Positions 1 through 8,738 are shown, counted from the stretch's first letter. The stretch: DNA of 64,000 nucleotides from Aerococcus mictus (GCF_003286595.3 NZ_CP132985.1:186001-250000), one strand, 5' to 3'. The notes: a model not told the origin generated them from the letters alone. A program made the numbers and translations.

Positions 1-275
1 CCCTTATAACTAACTTCATTGCTGATTAGTTATAAGGACAAGTTGTTTAACCTGCGGTACCACCTTGATTGGCATCCCTCGATGCCCACTTAGGAGCGGT
101 CACTCTGACCACCCGGCTGCTGATAACGCCAGCCTTGCGTCTTGCTTCTGGCTTTAGTTAAAGCCCTTGGCAAGCCTTCCAAAGGTCCATCGCTAAGGCC
201 AACTAAACGTCTCCCATCACCACGTTCTTGCTTTAAGTTAGCTACTTAGCTATTCCTTCGTCATAAGTTTGATTT
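1..275 (-). promoter_or_regulatory. T-box riboswitch A (downstream member of a tandem pair, runs off the left edge)
   Basis: Read on the minus strand, 51-66 gives AAGGTGGTACCGCAGG, the T-box that pairs with the uncharged tRNA acceptor end. A terminator hairpin with 12-bp perfect arms (2-13 and 26-37) follows, and its U-run lies beyond the window edge. Upstream minus-strand sequence to about 275 has Stem I-like elements, with an AAGCAAGAACG stretch and a GGTGATGGGAGACG distal loop. I could not assign the specifier codon. The regulated gene, normally an aminoacyl-tRNA synthetase or amino acid biosynthesis or transport gene, lies outside the window. Confidence 0.85.
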
Positions 276-281
276 GCAAAT

Positions 282-590
282 AAAAAAGCGTTTATCCATA
301 AAACATTAAAAAGTTAATGTTCTAAGGACAAGCGCTTTTCAACCTGCGGTGCCACCTTAATTGATCGTTTGGACGATCCTCTCGAGATAAGCCAAGCAGC
401 TTATCCCTCAACCCAGCTAACGGGGGTCAATCCGTTATGGCTACTCTCCAGTTCACCATACCCTCCAAGGCCCATCCATTAAACTAATCAGACGCTCTCA
501 CCCTTCGTCCTCGCTAATGATTAGTGGTTTAATGTTACTTCCTCTTTAACGGTTTCTCGATTTCATCCATCATAGCCAAGTCTATTGATA
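282..590 (-). promoter_or_regulatory. T-box riboswitch B (upstream member of the tandem pair)
   Basis: Minus-strand 343-358 reads AAGGTGGCACCGCAGG, a second T-box core. Its own terminator lies at 282-339, with outer arms around GCG/CGC, an inner 8-bp stem at 302-309/314-321, and six A residues on the plus strand at 282-287 that give the U-run. Stem I has the distal loop GGGTGAGAGCG and a specifier-like context GGTGAACTGGAGAG (around 445-458). That reads as specifier UGG, tentatively tryptophan. No gene fits between it and T-box A, so both leaders sit on one transcript. Confidence 0.85.
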
Positions 591-623
591 AAAGCAAGAT
601 AAATTTAATTTTTATGAATTTTG

Positions 624-629
624 ATTATA
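624..629 (-). promoter_or_regulatory. possible -10 box for the tandem T-box transcript
   Basis: The minus strand carries a perfect TATAAT here, about 35-50 nt upstream of the Stem I region of T-box B. No convincing -35 box sits at 16-18 nt, so this is only a candidate. The rest of 590-820 shows no gene that I can support. Confidence 0.35.
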
Positions 630-820
630 TGATCTAAATTGATCGCTTGAATCGATCCAGGATAATTCATATGATCCTGACAATAATAGCTAAATAATAG
701 CTAATGGCTTCTTGGACAAATTTTGTCGTACCTTCTCCTGCAAAGTTGTCGATGTTTTGGGGGAAGTTCTAAGAATAAGCTTTTGTGAGTTAATCAGACT
801 TTTTATGATTAGGAAGAGAA

Positions 821-829
821 TGTTATACT
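821..829 (+). promoter_or_regulatory. extended -10 promoter for the response regulator operon
   Basis: TGTTATACT is an extended -10 element (TG-N-TATACT) 35 nt upstream of the ATG at 865. The -35 region is weak, which is common with extended -10 promoters. Confidence 0.5.
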
Positions 830-864
830 TAATAAACCGAGATGTCAGGAAAGGAGCGGTAGAG

Positions 865-1557
865 ATGGCTGAGAGAATATTTGTGGTTGAGGACGATCCG
901 GTGATTGCGGCCGGATTGGAGCGGGAACTGACCAAGTGGCACTATCAGGTCAAAAGGGCAGAAAACTTTGAAGCTATTGATCAGGAATGTCGAAATTTTG
1001 ACCCCCATTTAGTCCTCTTAGATTTGAACTTGCCGTCCTATGATGGTTATTACTGGTGTCAGATGATCCGTAAAGACAGTGCGGTTCCCATCCTTTTTCT
1101 ATCGGCCCGCGATACCAGTATGGACCAGGTCATGGCCATGCAGGTAGGGGGCGACGACTATGTCACCAAACCCATCGACCTGCCCCTCTTGCTGGCCAAG
1201 GTCCAAGCCCTCTTACGCCGGGCCTATCGTTATAGTTCAGCCAGTGAGCTCTTGTCCTTTGCTGGGGTTCAACTGGATCCCACTAAGGCGAGGCTGCTTT
1301 ACCAAGGTCAGGCTAGCGACTTAACTGCTACGGAATTGCTGATCCTCAAGCAACTCTTTCAAGCCCAAGGGGACTATGTCAGCCGGGAAAGCTTGATGGA
1401 GGAATGTTGGTTGGGGGAGAGTTATATTGATGACAATACCTTAGCGGTCAATATTTCCCGCTTGCGTAAGAAATTGGCCCAACTGGGGCTGGCAGACTTT
1501 ATCAAGACCAAGAAGCGAGTAGGCTATGCCTTAAATGAGGAGGTTGCTAGTCAGTGA
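865..1557 (+). CDS. OmpR-family response regulator, BceR/GraR-like
   Basis: A 230-residue response regulator with an N-terminal receiver domain (DDP acidic pocket near the start, phospho-acceptor Asp in LVLLDLNLP, conserved Lys in YVTKP) and a C-terminal winged-helix DNA-binding domain (DDNTLAVNISRLRKKL). The open frame extends upstream to 712. I chose ATG 865 because AAGGAG sits 8 nt before it and the upstream residues do not belong to the fold. Its stop overlaps the GTG of the kinase gene, so the two are translationally coupled. The kinase type and adjacent BceAB-like exporter point to sensing of cell-wall-active antimicrobial peptides, which is inferred from context. Confidence 0.9.
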   Translation: MAERIFVVEDDPVIAAGLERELTKWHYQVKRAENFEAIDQECRNFDPHLVLLDLNLPSYDGYYWCQMIRKDSAVPILFLSARDTSMDQVMAMQVGGDDYVTKPIDLPLLLAKVQALLRRAYRYSSASELLSFAGVQLDPTKARLLYQGQASDLTATELLILKQLFQAQGDYVSRESLMEECWLGESYIDDNTLAVNISRLRKKLAQLGLADFIKTKKRVGYALNEEVASQ

Positions 1558-2459
1558 AAGACTTTTTGAAGCGTCAAGGCTTGACTCTTTTTACTATGAC
1601 TTTTACCTTTCTGGTCTTAGTATTAGCGGTCCTACTCTTTGATTTAGATGCCCTGGTCGCCCGTTTTCTCTTGCTTTTCTTGGCTTTCTTTTATGGATTG
1701 ACCTTGCTGTTGGCTTACTGGCTGACCGGGCGGCAGGTGGACTACCACCAGCTCTATCTGGATAGTCAGGCCAAGGCTGAAGCTGACCGGGTCCAAGCTG
1801 ACCTAGTTAAGCAGGAGCAGCAGGGCTATTTTTTGACTTGGCTCCATCAGATTAAGACGCCAATCGCAGCCGCCAAGCTCCTTATCCAGGACTTGGAGCC
1901 GCAAAGAAAGGATGATTTGGAAGCCCAGCTATTGGCGATCGAAAATTATATCACCATGGTTCTCACCTATTTGAAGGTAAGTAATGAGCAGAAGAACCTG
2001 CAGATTAAGGCCGTCAGTCTGGATGCTCTCATTGCCCCCTTACTTAAAAAGTATCGGCGGATCTTTATTAATAGTCATACCCGTCTCCACTACCAAGCCA
2101 TTCCTGATCAAGTGATGACTGATCCTACAGCTTCTGAAATCATGATTGAACAGGTACTCAATAATGCCCTGAAGTATGCTGCTGGGAGAGAGATTTGGAT
2201 TACTTACCAAGCGGATCAGGCTTGCCTTACTATTAGGGACAATGGCCGGGGAATCAAGGCCAGTGACCTGCCCAAGGTCTTTGACCAAGGGTATTCGGCC
2301 TTCTTAGGCAAGTCTTTGCGACGGTCAACGGGTATTGGTCTCTTTCTAGTCAAGCAATTGGCTGACCGCTTGGATCAACCGGTAGAATTAGAATCTACTT
2401 GGGGTGAGGGGACCACAGTTAGGATTTACTTCCACCAAGATGCCTTCAGCGCGTCTTAG
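1554..2459 (+). CDS. intramembrane-sensing histidine kinase, BceS/GraS-like
   Basis: A 301-residue kinase with two N-terminal membrane helices (about residues 11-29 and 37-57) and almost no extracellular loop, the mark of intramembrane-sensing kinases. The phospho-acceptor His98 lies in WLHQIKTP. ATP-binding boxes follow: EQVLNNALKYA (N box), DNGRG (G1) and STGIGLFLVKQL (G2). The start is GTG in a GTGA overlap with the regulator stop. Such kinases usually sense through their partner ABC transporter, here encoded just downstream. Confidence 0.9.
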   Translation: MKDFLKRQGLTLFTMTFTFLVLVLAVLLFDLDALVARFLLLFLAFFYGLTLLLAYWLTGRQVDYHQLYLDSQAKAEADRVQADLVKQEQQGYFLTWLHQIKTPIAAAKLLIQDLEPQRKDDLEAQLLAIENYITMVLTYLKVSNEQKNLQIKAVSLDALIAPLLKKYRRIFINSHTRLHYQAIPDQVMTDPTASEIMIEQVLNNALKYAAGREIWITYQADQACLTIRDNGRGIKASDLPKVFDQGYSAFLGKSLRRSTGIGLFLVKQLADRLDQPVELESTWGEGTTVRIYFHQDAFSAS

Positions 2460-2475
2460 CTTACAATTTTGTAAG
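2460..2475 (+). promoter_or_regulatory. perfect inverted repeat, candidate operator for the BceR-like regulator
   Basis: CTTACAA-tt-TTGTAAG begins right after the kinase stop codon and lies 53 nt upstream of the TATAAT box of the ABC transporter genes. The regulators of this family bind ACAAA/TTTGT-like palindromes ahead of their exporter genes, so autoregulatory control of the exporter is the likely role. Confidence 0.55.
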
Positions 2476-2480
2476 ATTGG

Positions 2481-2528
2481 GCCCTGCTTTTGTTAGTTTA
2501 GATAAAAGCAGGGCGCTTTTTTTTTTTC
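2481..2528 (+). terminator. intrinsic terminator after the kinase gene
   Basis: Perfect 10-bp stem GCCCTGCTTT/AAAGCAGGGC (2481-2490, 2505-2514) followed by a long T-run. It separates the two-component operon from the exporter genes. Confidence 0.8.
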
Positions 2529-2534
2529 TATAAT
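2529..2534 (+). promoter_or_regulatory. -10 box of the exporter operon
   Basis: Perfect TATAAT directly after the terminator T-run, 28 nt before the ATPase start. No -35 match is present because that position falls in the terminator stem, which fits a promoter needing an activator bound at the upstream palindrome. Confidence 0.5.
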
Positions 2535-2561
2535 AAAGGCAAAGAATGGAGGAGAGAAGAA

Positions 2562-3311
2562 ATGCTATTAAACGTCATTCATTTAGAAAAAATATATGGC
2601 CAGGGCGGCAATGCCACGACGGCCTTACGGGACGTGACTTTTCAAGCAGAAGCTGGTGAGTTCGTGGCTATTATGGGAGAGTCCGGCTCCGGGAAGTCTA
2701 CCCTGTTAAATATTATTGCCACCTTGGATAAGGCGACGGGTGGCCAAGTCTTCTTAAATGATCAATCCTTGGCTGCCTTAGGAGAAAGTGACCTCGCTGC
2801 CTTTCGCCGCCAGGAGTTGGGCTTTGTCTTCCAAGACTTCAATATGCTGGACACTTTCACCAACCGGGACAATATACTCCTGCCCCTGGTGCTTTCCAAT
2901 ATGGATTATCCGGAAATGGAGCGGCGCTTAGCTAAAATTGCTCCCTTACTCGGGATCGAAGACCTTTTGGACAAGTATCCCTATCAAATTTCTGGTGGGC
3001 AGCAGCAGCGGGTAGCCATTGGCCGGGCGATAATTACCCAACCTAGCCTGATTCTCGCTGATGAACCGACTGGGGCCTTGGATTCTAAGAACAGTGAAGC
3101 AATCATGAAGCTCTTTACCCAGTTAAACCAACAGGGTATGACCATCTTCATGGTAACCCATTCCTTACGTTGTGCGGCTTATGCTAAGCGCGTCCTCTTT
3201 ATTAAGGACGGGGTGGTCTACCATGAAATTTACCGGGGTGAGGACTCTTTGGCTGACTTCCAGGAGAAAATCGCCAATAGCCTCTCCTTTTTAAACCGGG
3301 AGGAGGTCTAG
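2562..3311 (+). CDS. ABC transporter ATPase, BceA-like
   Basis: A 249-residue ATPase with Walker A GESGSGKSTLLN (about residue 39), Q-loop in FVFQDFNML, signature ISGGQQQRVAIGRA, Walker B ILADEPTGALDS and switch His in MVTHS. This belongs to the MacB/LolD/Bce class that pairs with FtsX-type permeases. The permease starts one base after its stop. It probably powers removal of peptide antibiotics such as bacitracin-like compounds from lipid targets, judging by the adjacent kinase and regulator. Confidence 0.92.
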   Translation: MLLNVIHLEKIYGQGGNATTALRDVTFQAEAGEFVAIMGESGSGKSTLLNIIATLDKATGGQVFLNDQSLAALGESDLAAFRRQELGFVFQDFNMLDTFTNRDNILLPLVLSNMDYPEMERRLAKIAPLLGIEDLLDKYPYQISGGQQQRVAIGRAIITQPSLILADEPTGALDSKNSEAIMKLFTQLNQQGMTIFMVTHSLRCAAYAKRVLFIKDGVVYHEIYRGEDSLADFQEKIANSLSFLNREEV

Positions 3312-3312
3312 T

Positions 3313-5298
3313 ATGAGTCAACGTTTACTCTGGCAATTAGCCAAACGTAATTTAAAGGTCAGTAAGATGATTATCCTGCCTTTTCTCTTGGTGAATGCAC
3401 TTTTGTTTGCCCTCCAGTATGTGATGATCTCTTTAATTGGTAACCAATTTGTCTTAGAGCGAAATCCTTATTTTCCCACTGTGATGGCCTTTGCCGCCGT
3501 CATTAGCTTCTTCTTAGCCCTAGCCTTTATCCTCTATGCCAATAACTTTATCCAGAAGCGGCGTAGCAAGGAGTTTGCCCTCTATAGTGTTTTGGGTATG
3601 GAGAAGCGGCATATCAAGTCCCTACTCGCTAGGGAGAGTCTCTTGCAACTGGGATTTATCCTCCCCTTATCCCTAATTGGAGGGCATCTGATTGGGACTT
3701 TTGCCTTTATGGCTGTCAACAAAGTCATGCGCCAATCCGGGATGACCTTAATGGACTATCCCTTGAAGTGGGAGGTCGCTTTGATCACCGTCCTGGAAAT
3801 TATCTTGGTACACGCTTTAGTTTATCTTCTGAACCGGCACCGCATTCAGAAAAACAATCCCCTTGAACTCATGCAGAGCGGTCAGGCAGGTGAAAAAGTC
3901 CCTAAGGGGAATATTTTTGTCGCCTTAGTCGGTCTGGCCTTGGTGGGAACAGGCTATTACATTTCACTGACTACAACCAATATTATGCAGGTCATTTATC
4001 AATTGCTCCTAGCCATCGTCTTAGTGGTCTTGGGGACTTATTGCCTTTATAATTCTCTCTCGATCATGTTTTTAAACTGGCAGAAACAACGGAAGTCTTA
4101 TTACTATCAACCCAAACATTTTCTAACGGTTTCTGGGATGCTTTATCGGATGAAGGCCAATGCCTGGAGTTTAGCTTCCATTGCCGTTCTTTCGACCGGG
4201 GTTATGCTGGTCCTTGGTTTAACCGTTTCAACTCAACGGGGCATTGAAAGTTTGATTGACCGTTATCAAGCCAGAGACTATAAAATTGAATTGCGGGGGC
4301 CAGTGGTTGAGGAATCCTTAGACCAGCAACTCGAGCGTTTAGAGACAGCAGTTGATGAGCTTAGTCAGTTCGCCCCTTTGGAAGAGGTTAACTACCAGTT
4401 GAGCTTTGGCCAGTTAGCTGTGAGTGAGGTGAAGGATAATAGCTTAGTCTTACAAGCCTTTACACCCAGGGACCAAGTCACCCAGGGGGTCGTTTTCTTT
4501 GGGGAAAGTTTGGAGGGATATAACCAAAACTATGCCAGTCAGGAAAGTTTGGCAGAAGACCAGGTCTTAATGGCCACTAGCCAGGACCAAATGGAAAAGG
4601 TAGACCAAGTTACAGTGGGGGATAAAACTTACCAAGTCAAGCACATGCCTAAGGACCGTCTGCCTGTGGTTGCAGGCCTGGATGCTTTGATGCTGGTGTT
4701 TCCTAGCCAAGAGGCCTTAACCCAAGCCTACCAAGCGGCCAATACTAGCCAAGATATTGGTTATCTCAAGAGTCCGCTAAGTTATAATGCGACTTTTGAT
4801 GCTAGGGAAAATAAGGATGTGATTGACCAGCACCTGGATGATTATGAAGGAAAAGGGATTGAAATCTCTTCTAAAACAGTCTTTCGGGAATTATTCTATC
4901 AGCTCAATGGCGGTTTTATTAGTATCGGTGCCATTGTTTCCCTGGTTCTATTGATTGGTTGCTTCTTGATGCTTTACTACAAGCAGCTCTCTGAAGGGCA
5001 GGAAGATATGAAGAACTATCGGATTATGCGCCAAATTGGCCTACCCAAGTCGCTGATCAAGTCAACCATTCGCCAGCAGATTTTCTGGGTCTTTGTTTTA
5101 CCACTCTTGACCGCGGTCATTCATATGGGCTTTGCCTATCCGATTCTGCGCCAGGGCTTAGGGCTGATCGCCATTAAGGACCGAATGCTTATTTTAAGCA
5201 GCTTCTTTGCGGTCATTGTCTGCTTTAGCCTGGTTTATTATCTCATGTACGTCTTGACTTCTAAGGCCTATTATCGCATGGTCACTGCTGATCAGTAA
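3313..5298 (+). CDS. ABC transporter permease, BceB/FtsX-like
   Basis: A 661-residue membrane protein with FtsX-type helices in the N-terminal half (one, then a cluster around residues 50-300) and three at the C-terminus (about 530-655). Between them lies a large soluble segment of about 220 residues (roughly 310-525), the extracellular sensor domain typical of Bce-type permeases. It starts one base after the ATPase stop with a GGAGG site inside the ATPase end. Size and topology match BceB (about 640-660 residues). Likely role: peptide antibiotic resistance and signalling to the kinase. Confidence 0.9.
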   Translation: MSQRLLWQLAKRNLKVSKMIILPFLLVNALLFALQYVMISLIGNQFVLERNPYFPTVMAFAAVISFFLALAFILYANNFIQKRRSKEFALYSVLGMEKRHIKSLLARESLLQLGFILPLSLIGGHLIGTFAFMAVNKVMRQSGMTLMDYPLKWEVALITVLEIILVHALVYLLNRHRIQKNNPLELMQSGQAGEKVPKGNIFVALVGLALVGTGYYISLTTTNIMQVIYQLLLAIVLVVLGTYCLYNSLSIMFLNWQKQRKSYYYQPKHFLTVSGMLYRMKANAWSLASIAVLSTGVMLVLGLTVSTQRGIESLIDRYQARDYKIELRGPVVEESLDQQLERLETAVDELSQFAPLEEVNYQLSFGQLAVSEVKDNSLVLQAFTPRDQVTQGVVFFGESLEGYNQNYASQESLAEDQVLMATSQDQMEKVDQVTVGDKTYQVKHMPKDRLPVVAGLDALMLVFPSQEALTQAYQAANTSQDIGYLKSPLSYNATFDARENKDVIDQHLDDYEGKGIEISSKTVFRELFYQLNGGFISIGAIVSLVLLIGCFLMLYYKQLSEGQEDMKNYRIMRQIGLPKSLIKSTIRQQIFWVFVLPLLTAVIHMGFAYPILRQGLGLIAIKDRMLILSSFFAVIVCFSLVYYLMYVLTSKAYYRMVTADQ

Positions 5299-5349
5299 TT
5301 GAGTTGGTCATTTTAGACTGTTAAAGTGATGCCAAAGGAGGTGACAGTT

Positions 5350-6084
5350 ATGACTGAAGAATATCGAAAGGAAGAGAAGGGTTGGGGCCAGCGTTTCTTG
5401 AATATTTTGAAATGGTTGTTATTGATGGTTTGGGGAACCCTGCCTTTTGGATTAATGTTTGTGGTTAACAGCCGTTCCCACATGTTCTCCTGGCCCGTAG
5501 TGGCTGAGCTGACCCTAATAGTTCTGGTTTTTGCCTATCTGACCTATCGCTTTCTTTATAAGTTTTATTACAAGCGTGCCCAAGGCAAGGATAACTTTGA
5601 TCGCTTGGGATGGAAAGATATTGGCATTAGCTTCCTCTATTATCTTGGTTTCCGAGTGGTGGCGGTGGGCTTGACCATGGCCAACCAAGCTCTCTACGGC
5701 AGTGAGCTATCGGCCAATGACCAGCTGCTATTCTCGGGGGACCCCAACCTGGTATCGCCGATATCCAATATTGCCTTTTTCCTAATGATGGGCTTTGTGG
5801 TGCCTTTCCTAGAAGAATTGGTCTTTCGCGGCATCTTTCAGAACCTTTTCTTCAAGGCCGAAAGTTTCTGGTGGCCGCTAGTCTTGAGTTCGCTAATTTT
5901 TGGCCTCAACCACATGTCTAATAACCCCGTTGAGGCGCTCATGTATATTCTCCTGGGTGCCACCCTCTATCTAGCCTACCGACGGCGCAGGAATATTAAG
6001 GACGCCATCCTACTCCATATGATGAACAATGGTGTCGCGGCGACTATGCTGTTAGGCTCCTATCTCTACCAAGTTTTCGGCTAA
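5350..6084 (+). CDS. CPBP family intramembrane glutamic endopeptidase
   Basis: A 244-residue multi-spanning protein with the Abi/CPBP motifs EELVFRG, FGLNHM and a third motif HMMNN. An in-frame GTG/ATG start lies 24 nt upstream, but ATG 5350 is chosen because AAAGGAGG ends about 8 nt before it. Family members process prenylated or membrane proteins and some give bacteriocin self-protection. The position after an antimicrobial peptide exporter agrees with an envelope stress role, though the 27-nt gap leaves operon membership unproven. Confidence 0.85.
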   Translation: MTEEYRKEEKGWGQRFLNILKWLLLMVWGTLPFGLMFVVNSRSHMFSWPVVAELTLIVLVFAYLTYRFLYKFYYKRAQGKDNFDRLGWKDIGISFLYYLGFRVVAVGLTMANQALYGSELSANDQLLFSGDPNLVSPISNIAFFLMMGFVVPFLEELVFRGIFQNLFFKAESFWWPLVLSSLIFGLNHMSNNPVEALMYILLGATLYLAYRRRRNIKDAILLHMMNNGVAATMLLGSYLYQVFG

Positions 6085-6090
6085 GTCACT

Positions 6091-6122
6091 ACTCTCAGTC
6101 TCTTTGGGCTGGGAGTTTTTTA
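6091..6122 (+). terminator. intrinsic terminator after the CPBP gene
   Basis: ACTCTCAG/CTGGGAGT stem followed by six T residues. Confidence 0.7.
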
Positions 6123-6240
6123 CTGCATTCGGTTGACTAGCCTGTTAGAGGGTCTATCTTCAAATGATTGAAAAGACTGTCTTTTTACCATATAAAAATA
6201 TTTGCGGGTAAGATTTTTCATCTAGCGGAATGGTTTTTAC

Positions 6241-6269
6241 TTGAAAATGAAAGCGCTTTATATTAAATT
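6241..6269 (+). promoter_or_regulatory. promoter of the lactate oxidase gene
   Basis: TTGAAA (6241-6246) and TAAATT (6264-6269) are separated by 17 nt, with a cre-like box between them. The transcript would start about 38 nt before the ATG. Confidence 0.5.
6248..6261 (+). promoter_or_regulatory. cre-like box (CcpA) overlapping the lactate oxidase promoter
   Basis: TGAAAGCGCTTTAT fits the cre consensus TGWAARCGYTWNCW at all but one position. Lying between -35 and -10, a bound CcpA would block transcription, implying catabolite repression. Confidence 0.55.
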
Positions 6270-6313
6270 ATACAGGAAGGCTATTTTACTTATTCAAAAG
6301 GAGGAAAAATCAT

Positions 6314-7455
6314 ATGGCAGATTATGTTGCAGGTACTGAAGTTAAGGACTTAAAAATCGTTAACTTATATGATGTAGAAGATGAAGCTAGAGAAATTATC
6401 CCTGAAGCAGGATATGGTTACATTCGTTCTGGTGCAGGGGATGAATTCACTCTAAGAAGAAATATTACCTGTTTTAACAGCAAGGGGATCCTACCACGGG
6501 TGATTGGTGATGTTGAACATCCAGATACATCAACCACTTTCCTCGGAAAAGATTACTCAGCACATTCTTCTATGCACCAATTGCTGCTTTAGGTATTGCT
6601 CATGAAGAAAAAGAAATTGGTATGGCTAAAGCCTTTAACGAATTCGGCACCGCCTTTTCAATTTCCTCTTATGCAGGATCTAGCTGGGATGAAATGGCTC
6701 CTTCCTATGAAGGCTATGAAGACCGCCCACGTTACTTCCAATTATATATGAGTAAGAACCACGGCTTTAACGAAGCCATGTTAAATGAAGCCAAAGACTT
6801 TGGTTGCCAAGCGATTATTTTAACTGCGGACTCTACCGTTGAAGGGAACCGTGAATTAAATAAACGAAACCATTTTACTTATCCATTTGGTATGCCAATC
6901 GTTGAACGCTATTTAGCAGGTTCTGGCGAAGGGATGGCGCTAAAAGATGTCTATGCTTCCTCTAAACAAAAGATTTCACCAAAAGATATTGAATACATTA
7001 AATCCATTTGTGACCTACCAGTGATGCTCAAAGGGGTACAAACACCTGAAGACGCCTTGAAGGGTATTGGTGCTGGTGCGGATGTTATTTACGTGTCTAA
7101 CCATGGGGGACGTCAATTAGACGGGGCTCCTGGATCCTTTGAAACCCTTGAAGCCATTGCTCAAGCCGTTCAAGGTGAAGTGCCAATTGTCTTTGACTCC
7201 GGTATCCGTCGTGGTGAGCATGTCTTTAAAGCCTTGGCAGCAGGTGCAGATGTCGTAGGTATTGGACGTCCAGCCCTATACGGCCTCGCTCTAGGTGGAC
7301 ATAAGGGTGTTCTTTCTGTATTGAACTACTTGAAAGACGACTTAACCCGGATTATGCAATTAACCGGTTGTCAAACCATTGAAGACATTAAGAATGCACG
7401 TCTAACCGACCTACCTGCATATAATGAAGCGGAATTAAGACACCACGGTTACTAA
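6314..7455 (+). pseudogene. lox: L-lactate oxidase (FMN alpha-hydroxy acid oxidase family), interrupted by a one-base deletion
   Basis: Two frames together make a protein of about 380 residues, near the 374 of Aerococcus viridans lactate oxidase, which converts L-lactate and O2 to pyruvate and H2O2. The first 92 codons end at 6592 and the rest continues in another frame from about 6563. Restoring one C at 6563-6564 turns the sequence after LGKDYSA into PFFYAPIAALGIAHEEK, matching the family. The catalytic His lies in SNHGGRQLDG and the FMN-binding region in FDSGIRRGEHV and GIGRPALYG, all intact. AAAAGGAGG precedes the start. Either the gene is recently inactivated or this is a sequencing error. 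Confidence 0.85.
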
Positions 7456-7478
7456 AATCAAATAAATAACTAAGAAGA

Positions 7479-7540
7479 GACGCTAACGGACTTCACCAAG
7501 CTGTTTTTACAGAGCTTTTGGGACCGTTAGGGTCTTTTTT
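7479..7540 (+). terminator. intrinsic terminator after lactate oxidase
   Basis: GACGCTAACGG (7479-7489) pairs with CCGTTAGGGTC (7524-7534), followed by TTTTTT. Confidence 0.75.
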
Positions 7541-7660
7541 GCTTTGAATTTATTTTCACAAACCTAGAAAACTTTGCTAGTGACGACAGCAAAGTCCGCT
7601 ATAACAGCATGTGAAAGCCAATAAAAACTGGGATTTTTTTGTAATTATTTGTCATTTTAA

Positions 7661-7690
7661 TTACCAATCTTTAGTTTAGTAAGGTATAAT
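7661..7690 (+). promoter_or_regulatory. promoter of the aldolase gene
   Basis: TTACCA and a perfect TATAAT (7685-7690) 18 nt apart, 43 nt before the ATG. The rest of 7541-7732 holds no further feature that I can see. Confidence 0.55.
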
Positions 7691-7732
7691 GGGGTTCGTA
7701 CAAGTCGTTATAGATTTTAGGAGGTATATTTA

Positions 7733-8641
7733 ATGGCTTTTTTAGTAAATGGTAATGAAATTTTGAAGGACGCACGTCGCAACCAATATGCGGTGGGAGC
7801 CTACAATACAAACAATCTCGAATGGACCCGTGCCTTAGTGAGCGGCGCTAAAGAAACCAGAACCCCATTATTGATTCAAGTATCTACTGGTGCTGCTAAA
7901 TATATGGGTGGTTACAAATTAGTTCGTGACTTAGTGCTTAACGTGATGGATAGCATGGATGTTGATGTTCCAGTTATCTTGAACTTAGACCATGGTGATT
8001 TCGAATCAGCCAAAGAATGTATCGAGTTAGGTTATTCTTCTGTTATGTTCGATGGTCATAAATTACCAGTTGAAGAAAACCTTGCTAAAACTAAAGAAAT
8101 CGTTCGTTTAGCTCATGAACGTGGTATCGCAGTTGAAGCTGAAATCGGTAAGATTGGTGAAAACCAAGGTGGCGGTGAATTAGCTTCTGTTGAAGATGCG
8201 ATTCGTTTTGCTGAAGCTGGTGTTGACCGTCTTGCTTGTGGGATTGGTAATATCCACGGTGTTTACCCAGAAGGTTGGGAAGGCTTAAACTTCGACCGCT
8301 TGAAAGAAATTTCTGACGCTGTTGATGTTCCACTTGTATTACACGGCGGTTCTGGTATTCCTCAAGACCAAGTGAAGAAAGCTATTTCTTTAGGTATTGC
8401 TAAGATCAACATCAATACTGAATTCCAATTAGCCTTCCAAAAAGCTACCCGTGAATACATCGAAGCGGGTCATGACCAAGACCGTTCAAACAAAGGGTTC
8501 GACCCACGTAAATTGTTAAGACCTGGTACTGACGCAATTACTGAATCCATGAAAGAAATGATTTCTTGGATGGGTACTCGTCCAATTGACGACAGAGACT
8601 CTAAATTTGTCTTCGATGAAGCTTCCTTAAACGAAGAATAA
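7733..8641 (+). CDS. fba: class II fructose-bisphosphate aldolase
   Basis: A 302-residue zinc-dependent aldolase that splits fructose 1,6-bisphosphate into glyceraldehyde 3-phosphate and dihydroxyacetone phosphate in glycolysis. Visible motifs are the zinc region LNLDHGDFESAKECI (about residues 82-97), a second-metal region around VEAEIGKIGENQGG, IGNIHGVYPEG with a ligand His, and the phosphate-binding VLHGGSGIPQDQVKKAISLGIAKININTE region, which ends in the family signature. AGGAGG sits 8 nt before the ATG. Single gene with its own promoter and terminator. The H2O2-forming lactate oxidase just upstream is unrelated in function. Confidence 0.93.
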   Translation: MAFLVNGNEILKDARRNQYAVGAYNTNNLEWTRALVSGAKETRTPLLIQVSTGAAKYMGGYKLVRDLVLNVMDSMDVDVPVILNLDHGDFESAKECIELGYSSVMFDGHKLPVEENLAKTKEIVRLAHERGIAVEAEIGKIGENQGGGELASVEDAIRFAEAGVDRLACGIGNIHGVYPEGWEGLNFDRLKEISDAVDVPLVLHGGSGIPQDQVKKAISLGIAKININTEFQLAFQKATREYIEAGHDQDRSNKGFDPRKLLRPGTDAITESMKEMISWMGTRPIDDRDSKFVFDEASLNEE

Positions 8642-8663
8642 TCAAGTCTATATATATGAAAAG

Positions 8664-8695
8664 AAAGGATTGTGACTTAGTCGCAGTCCTTTTTC
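8664..8695 (+). terminator. intrinsic terminator after fba
   Basis: AAGGATTGTGA/TCGCAGTCCTT stem with a T-run. Confidence 0.7.
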
Positions 8696-8729
8696 TATAA
8701 GCAAAATATTTTTAATTGGTCTGCTGGCT

Positions 8730-8738
8730 TGCTATACT
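8730..8738 (+). promoter_or_regulatory. extended -10 promoter of the nitroreductase gene
   Basis: TGCTATACT, a TG-N-TATACT extended -10 element, lies 47 nt before the ATG with a T-rich but weak -35 region. Confidence 0.5.

Noticed and set aside
712..864. N-terminal extension of the response regulator frame
   Set aside because: A clear AAGGAG and ATG at 865 match the receiver domain start; the extension spans the promoter.
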